Below, piece after piece: positions 60,174 through 64,000 of a stretch of DNA of 64,000 bases. The stretch's first letter is position 1. Each line of letters begins with the position of its first letter. A program made the position numbers and the translations under genes. Source of the DNA: JACNIV01 sp965370415 (lineage in GTDB: Bacteria; Cloacimonadota; Cloacimonadia; Cloacimonadales; TCS61). A model generated the notes under the pieces. It searched no databases, had not been told where the DNA came from, and was given only the letters and a program-made list of their open reading frames with translations. The stretch spans positions 1 through 64,000 of the forward strand of contig CBDUTJ010000007.1 of assembly GCA_965370415.1 (NCBI GenBank). Reading direction: 5' to 3'.

Positions 60174-61409
60174 TTAGGCCGTCCTATCTTTTGCATTAGC
60201 ATAATAAGAAAAGGTGGGATCGCTTTTTCCCAGCACTACATCCCGTGAGATAAGGCATTCTTTTATATTGTTCATTTCCGGAATATTGTACATTATATCC
60301 AGCATGAATTTTTCCATTATAGCTCTAAGCCCGCGTGCCCCTATATTCTGTTGAAGGGCTGTATGTGCTATCTCTTTCAAAGCATCGATACCGAAATCGA
60401 GCGTAACGCCTTCTATGTCGAACAGTTTTTTATATTGTTTGCAAATGGCATTTTTGGGTTTTGTAAGTATCTCTATTAATGCATCTTCATCCAGTTCATG
60501 CAAAGAGCTCACTACCGGCATTCTACCCACTAATTCCGGTATAATACCGAATTTTATCATATCATCGGGAATGACCTTTTCAAAGATATTCTTGTCTTCA
60601 TCCTCTTTGGAAATGATATCTGCATCGAAACCTACGGTCTTTTGCTGTAACCTGGTCTGGATTATTTTTTCAAGTCCAAAGAAAGCTCCGCCGGTGATAA
60701 AGAGAATGTTCTTTGTATCCATTTCGATGAATTCCTGCTGTGGATGTTTACGTCCTCCCTTGGGCGGGATATTCACTTTTGCGCCTTCCAGTATTTTAAG
60801 AAGCGCCTGCTGTACACCTTCACCGGATACATCTCTGGTTATCGAGGGAGTCTCCGATTTACGTGCTATCTTATCCAGCTCATCGATATAGATTATTCCT
60901 TTTTCGGCTTTATCCACATCATAGTTGGCATTTTGCAATAGACGAACAAGAATATTTTCTACATCTTCGCCCACATAACCTGCTTCGGTAAGTGTGGTGG
61001 CATCGGCAATAGCAAAAGGAACCTTGAGGATATGAGCCAGTGTTTGAGCGATGAGGGTCTTGCCGGAACCTGTAGGTCCGATCATCAGGATATTACTCTT
61101 CTCGATCTCTACTTCGTCGTCCGGTTTCTGCTTGAAGATTCTTTTATAATGGTTGTAAACTGCAACGGCGATGACCTGTTTTGCTGATTCCTGTCCAATT
61201 ACATATTGATTTAGCTGCTGATGTATTTCACGCGGAGTGGGAAGTGTAAAACTATCCATTTCTTTCTTGAGAAATTCCGATTCTATAATTGTGGAACACA
61301 TCGTAATGCATTCGTCACAGATATTACCATTTATACCTTTGATAAGATAGTTGGTTTCCGCTTCGCTTCTGCCGCAAAAGGAACAGTGGTTTACTCTGCT
61401 TTCTTCCAC
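60174..61409 (-). CDS. clpX: ATP-dependent Clp protease ATPase subunit ClpX
   Basis: 411 residues. Zinc-binding domain with C9, C12, C31, C34; Walker A GPTGSGKT (111-118); Walker B IIYIDELDKI; sensor and GYVGEDVEN, GARGLRA signatures. The ClpP-contact loop IGF appears as VGF (KTVGFDAD near residue 256), a small change from the usual (L/I)GF. It unfolds tagged proteins and feeds ClpP. One base separates it from clpP upstream. Confidence 0.96.
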   Translation of the reverse strand: MEESRVNHCSFCGRSEAETNYLIKGINGNICDECITMCSTIIESEFLKKEMDSFTLPTPREIHQQLNQYVIGQESAKQVIAVAVYNHYKRIFKQKPDDEVEIEKSNILMIGPTGSGKTLIAQTLAHILKVPFAIADATTLTEAGYVGEDVENILVRLLQNANYDVDKAEKGIIYIDELDKIARKSETPSITRDVSGEGVQQALLKILEGAKVNIPPKGGRKHPQQEFIEMDTKNILFITGGAFFGLEKIIQTRLQQKTVGFDADIISKEDEDKNIFEKVIPDDMIKFGIIPELVGRMPVVSSLHELDEDALIEILTKPKNAICKQYKKLFDIEGVTLDFGIDALKEIAHTALQQNIGARGLRAIMEKFMLDIMYNIPEMNNIKECLISRDVVLGKSDPTFSYYANAKDRTA

Positions 61410-61410
61410 A

Positions 61411-62025
61411 TTATTCTCCTTTTTTTTCTTGTTTTATAGATTCCTTTCGAGATTCGATGACTTCATCGATAAGTCCGTATTCTTTTGCTTCTATTGCACT
61501 CATAAAGAAATTCCTGTCTGAGTCTGCTGCTATCTTTTTAAGGGATTGTTTTGTATGTTTTTGCAAAAGGATATTCAATTTATGTTTCAGGAGCAAAATT
61601 TCTTTTGTTTGAATTTCGATATCTGAAGCTTGTCCCTGTACACCACCCAGCGGTTGATGTATCATTATTCTGCTGTTGGGAAGTGTAAAACGTTTATTTT
61701 CGGCACCTGCTGTAAGAAGAAATGCACCCATGCTCAAAGCCTGCCCGATGCAGATTGTACTTACATCCGGGCGTATATATTGCATTGTATCATATATTGC
61801 CAAACCTGCATAAACCGACCCTCCCTGACTGTTTATGTACATATAAATATCTTTGTCGGGGTCTTCGGCTTCCAAGTGAAGAAGTTGGGCAATAACAACA
61901 TTGGCAACGGTATCATCGATAATAGAACCCAAAAAAACGATTCTGTCTTTTAAAAGACGTGAATAAATATCATAAGCCCGTTCTGTTCTGCCATCTTGCT
62001 CAACAACTATGGGAATGTAAGCCAT
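61411..62025 (-). CDS. clpP: ATP-dependent Clp protease proteolytic subunit ClpP
   Basis: 204 residues. Catalytic Ser98 in ALSMGAF, His123 in MIHQPLGG. The third triad position by length-matched alignment to S. aureus ClpP (Ser98, His123, Asp172) is Asn172, in the string DSDRNFFMSA where RD would be expected. Codon 61510-61512 reads ATT on plus, AAT (Asn) on minus, so it is clear. Listeria ClpP1 has the same Asn. The rest is normal, including IDD at 36-38. It sits between tig and clpX with no gap at tig. Confidence 0.93.
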   Translation of the reverse strand: MAYIPIVVEQDGRTERAYDIYSRLLKDRIVFLGSIIDDTVANVVIAQLLHLEAEDPDKDIYMYINSQGGSVYAGLAIYDTMQYIRPDVSTICIGQALSMGAFLLTAGAENKRFTLPNSRIMIHQPLGGVQGQASDIEIQTKEILLLKHKLNILLQKHTKQSLKKIAADSDRNFFMSAIEAKEYGLIDEVIESRKESIKQEKKGE

Positions 62026-63324
62026 TTATTTCTCCTTTTCATTTTCTGAAACTTTAGTTTTTTTTACTGCCTTTTCTTTTGGATAAGGAACAAATTTCGA
62101 TTTCATTTCCAGCAGATCCAGTAATTTCTTTTCTTCTGCCGCATATATAAAATCATCACTCTCGAGCTGTTTTTTATACATTTCTTTGTATTTGTCAAGT
62201 TCCATCTTCAGATTTTCAGCAGATTCCTTGATAATTTCTTCTTTATCTTCGGTAGTTATTTCTACTTTTTCTATCTTTTTCAGTTCGTCCAGGATGAAGT
62301 GACTTTTAAGATTATATTCGGCCATTCCCAAATACATAGGAATAATTTTCTCCAATTCCATTTTGTAGGCATCAACATAAGGTTTTGCCATATTCTCGGC
62401 GTAATTTTTTATCATGGAAGGAGGAACTTCAAAAGGATTTTCTTCGATAAGTTTGGTTATAATAGCATTGTGTTTTCTTTCTGCATTTTCCTTTTTGAGT
62501 CTGGTTTTAAGTTCTTCGCTAACTTTCTCTCTCAGATCGGTGAGTGAATCGTACTCCAGATCTTTGGCAAAGTCATCGTTCAATTCGGGTAATTCCTTCC
62601 TTTTGATCGATATCACTTTTACCAGGAAATCCCTGTCTTTCAGATCAGAGCTGATCTCGTTATCGCTACTATCCTGCGATTTGGTGAAAAGTTTTGTTTT
62701 AACTTCGTCTTCCGCTTTAACGCCGGTAAGTTTCTCATTGAAAGGCTTTGAATAGGAATTTGTCCCTAATGTAAACTCTCTTTCGATCTCTTTTGTAACT
62801 ACGTCATTATCATCCAGAAATTTGATGGTAGCTTTAATGATATCACCTTCTTCAGAAGCATCAGGAGTAATTTCATTTGCCATCCTTAGCCGGAAATCTT
62901 CGATAGTAGCATCTATCATATCTTTTTTGAATTTTGTTTCTTCGTAAGGAATTTTCAATCCTTTGTATTTCTCTACTTTAATATCGGGCATCATTTCATA
63001 TTTAAAAGTTGCTTTCAGGTCTTTTCCTTTTTCCCATTCAACGTTGATAGCTTCACCCTGATTCACAGGCTTTATTTTTTTTTCATCGATCGCAGCTTTG
63101 TAATAGTCACCTAGTTTTTGATTAAAAAATTCTTCTTTGGCATGTTCACCATAATTTCTTTCGATCATGGCAACAGGGGCTTTACCTTTACGGAAGCCGG
63201 GCATAGCAACATAATTCTTAAATTTTTGTAATACCTTATTGTACTCTTTTAATGCTTCCTCTGCATCGATAGTAATATTTAATTCTTTGATGCTTTCGCT
63301 AATATCTTTGATCTCGATTTTCAC
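62026..63324 (-). CDS. tig: Trigger factor
   Basis: 432 residues. N-terminal ribosome-binding domain with GFRKGKAP (about 44-51), PPIase-like domain (about 155-245) and helical C-terminal chaperone domain with a charged end (KKTKVSENEKEK). It folds nascent chains on the ribosome. tig-clpP-clpX order is standard. Ribosome site AGGAGAATC lies before the ATG. Confidence 0.93.
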   Translation of the reverse strand: MKIEIKDISESIKELNITIDAEEALKEYNKVLQKFKNYVAMPGFRKGKAPVAMIERNYGEHAKEEFFNQKLGDYYKAAIDEKKIKPVNQGEAINVEWEKGKDLKATFKYEMMPDIKVEKYKGLKIPYEETKFKKDMIDATIEDFRLRMANEITPDASEEGDIIKATIKFLDDNDVVTKEIEREFTLGTNSYSKPFNEKLTGVKAEDEVKTKLFTKSQDSSDNEISSDLKDRDFLVKVISIKRKELPELNDDFAKDLEYDSLTDLREKVSEELKTRLKKENAERKHNAIITKLIEENPFEVPPSMIKNYAENMAKPYVDAYKMELEKIIPMYLGMAEYNLKSHFILDELKKIEKVEITTEDKEEIIKESAENLKMELDKYKEMYKKQLESDDFIYAAEEKKLLDLLEMKSKFVPYPKEKAVKKTKVSENEKEK

Positions 63325-63353
63325 TGATTCTCCTTTTGTGAATTAATGCAGGA

Positions 63354-63440
63354 TGGTGCGAAAGAGGGGACTCGAACCCCTACAGGATCTCTCCCACTGG
63401 ATCCTAAATCCAGCGCGTCTACCAACTCCGCCACTTTCGC
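63354..63440 (-). tRNA. tRNA-Leu (anticodon TAG)
   Basis: On the minus strand GCGAAAG..CTTTCGC form the acceptor stem with ACCA encoded at the end; D-arm GGCGGAGTTGGTAGACGC; anticodon stem CTGGA-TTTAGGA-TCCAG with TAG at the centre; long variable arm (GGGAGAGATCC); T-arm AGGGGTTCGAGTCCCCT. All arms pair by eye. It lies between the TPR gene and tig, so it is probably cut from the same transcript. Confidence 0.95.
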
Positions 63441-63450
63441 ACTAAATAAA

Positions 63451-64000
63451 TTATTCCATCTGTTTGTATATTTTCTCGTATTTCGACATTAATTTTTTAT
63501 TGTTCAGTTCTTTAGCCGCATTATACAACATTTGAACAGCTTGAATAGATGAAGGATCGGTTTCAAACCAGAGCTCTGCGTATTTCAGAAGTTCATCGAA
63601 TCTCTTCATACCGTAAAGTTTATAACACAAGGTAGTAATATAATCCGGATTATCTACTTTTCCATCTTCCTTGTCCAGATCTACAGCTTCCTGTAAATAT
63701 CTTGTAGATTCATCATGATTATCCATTTTAAGAGCAAGATTGCTGAGAGTAACAAGTATATCCATATTTGTGGGATTTAATTTATTTGACTCGATAAATG
63801 CATTATAAGCCAGAGTATCTTTTTTGGCATTCATAAACGCCAATCCGGCATTGTAGAAGTTATCAGGATTTTCAGGTTCTAATTCAGCTGTTTCCATGTA
63901 CATATTACCAGCTTCTTCGTATTTCTTTTCATTAAAGTAATAATTCGCTAATTTTTGTCTTGCTATGATATCTGTAGGATCAAGTTCCGCTGTTTTAATA
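63451..64000 (-). CDS. TPR protein, 5' end outside window
   Basis: Open to the right edge, so the N-terminus is missing; 182 visible residues. Repeated TPR patterns (AELDPTDIIARQKLANYYFNEKKYEEA, ELEPENPDNFYNAGLAFMNAKKDTLAYNAF). Soluble or periplasmic, unknown. Its internal ATG at 63903 is inside a TPR and is not the true start. The end is close to the tRNA. Confidence 0.7.
   Translation of the reverse strand, partial: IKTAELDPTDIIARQKLANYYFNEKKYEEAGNMYMETAELEPENPDNFYNAGLAFMNAKKDTLAYNAFIESNKLNPTNMDILVTLSNLALKMDNHDESTRYLQEAVDLDKEDGKVDNPDYITTLCYKLYGMKRFDELLKYAELWFETDPSSIQAVQMLYNAAKELNNKKLMSKYEKIYKQME

Noticed and set aside
1..64000. CRISPR, rRNA, IS element or prophage
   Set aside because: No regular repeat-spacer array, no rRNA sequence, no transposase or phage gene was found by eye.

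Overview
The window is AT-rich and densely coded. It looks like a chromosomal segment of a Gram-negative bacterium of the Fibrobacteres-Chlorobi-Bacteroidetes group, most likely Candidatus Cloacimonadota or a close relative. The support is indirect: five secreted proteins end in a T9SS/FlgD-like sorting domain (NYPNPFNP...), there is a complete Bat (aerotolerance) operon, SecA is long with a SEC-C zinc tail, and heptose, plsY and tldD/tldE genes are of bacterial type. No rRNA, phage, transposase or CRISPR array was seen. One tRNA (Leu, anticodon TAG) is present.

Layout. 1-2.1 kb: one T9SS cargo gene among dispersed palindromic repeats. 2.1-11.2 kb (minus): moxR, DUF58, a BatD-like membrane protein, batA, batB, batC, batD, batE and an M23 peptidase, as one operon. 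11.2-20.5 kb (minus): a compact housekeeping run read from der through plsY, purF, a heptose-1-P adenylyltransferase, rseC, folB, folK, a glmU-type uridylyltransferase, HIT, LytR_C, rsfS, argS and a YfcE-like phosphoesterase. 20.6-23.4 kb (plus): tldD-tldE. 23.5-34.0 kb (minus): four large beta-helix T9SS cargo genes in order A-B-A'-B', with a related 52-bp hairpin bounding each roughly 5.5-kb unit. 34.4-39.8 kb: a LolA-like protein, small lipoprotein, TerB-like protein, CsgG/barrel protein, transketolase and a ComEA-like protein. 40.0-47.1 kb (plus): secA, smg-like DUF494, topA and an orphan MacB-type permease. 47.1-57.3 kb (minus): DUF2723 membrane protein, uvrA, dapD, aminotransferase and two TPR-GGDEF proteins. 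57.5-59.8 kb (plus): a small unknown gene behind a sigma54-like promoter, a broken leader ORF, and a GAF-PAS sensor kinase. 60.2-64 kb (minus): TPR gene (cut by the window edge), tRNA-Leu, tig, clpP, clpX.

How genes fit together. MoxR, DUF58 and the VWA proteins BatA/B with BatC/D/E form the classic envelope-associated Bat module; the terminal M23 peptidase adds a possible cell-wall effector. tig-clpP-clpX is the usual protein-folding and degradation operon, but this ClpP has Asn at the catalytic-triad Asp position. The aminotransferase next to dapD probably acts in lysine/diaminopimelate synthesis. The two diguanylate cyclases and the sensor kinase are the signalling genes. The T9SS cargo genes encode exported repeat proteins; no secretion machinery genes lie in this window.

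Most unusual points: the tandem A-B duplication with hairpin boundaries and a near-copied 300-400-bp leader; an apparent ATT start codon in cargo B; ClpP Asp172-to-Asn; ArgRS lacking both histidines of the HIGH motif; a stand-alone GlmU N-domain; a sigma54-like promoter with upstream direct repeats; and a sensor-kinase leader broken by one in-frame stop. All functional statements come from reading motifs by eye; no database search was run.
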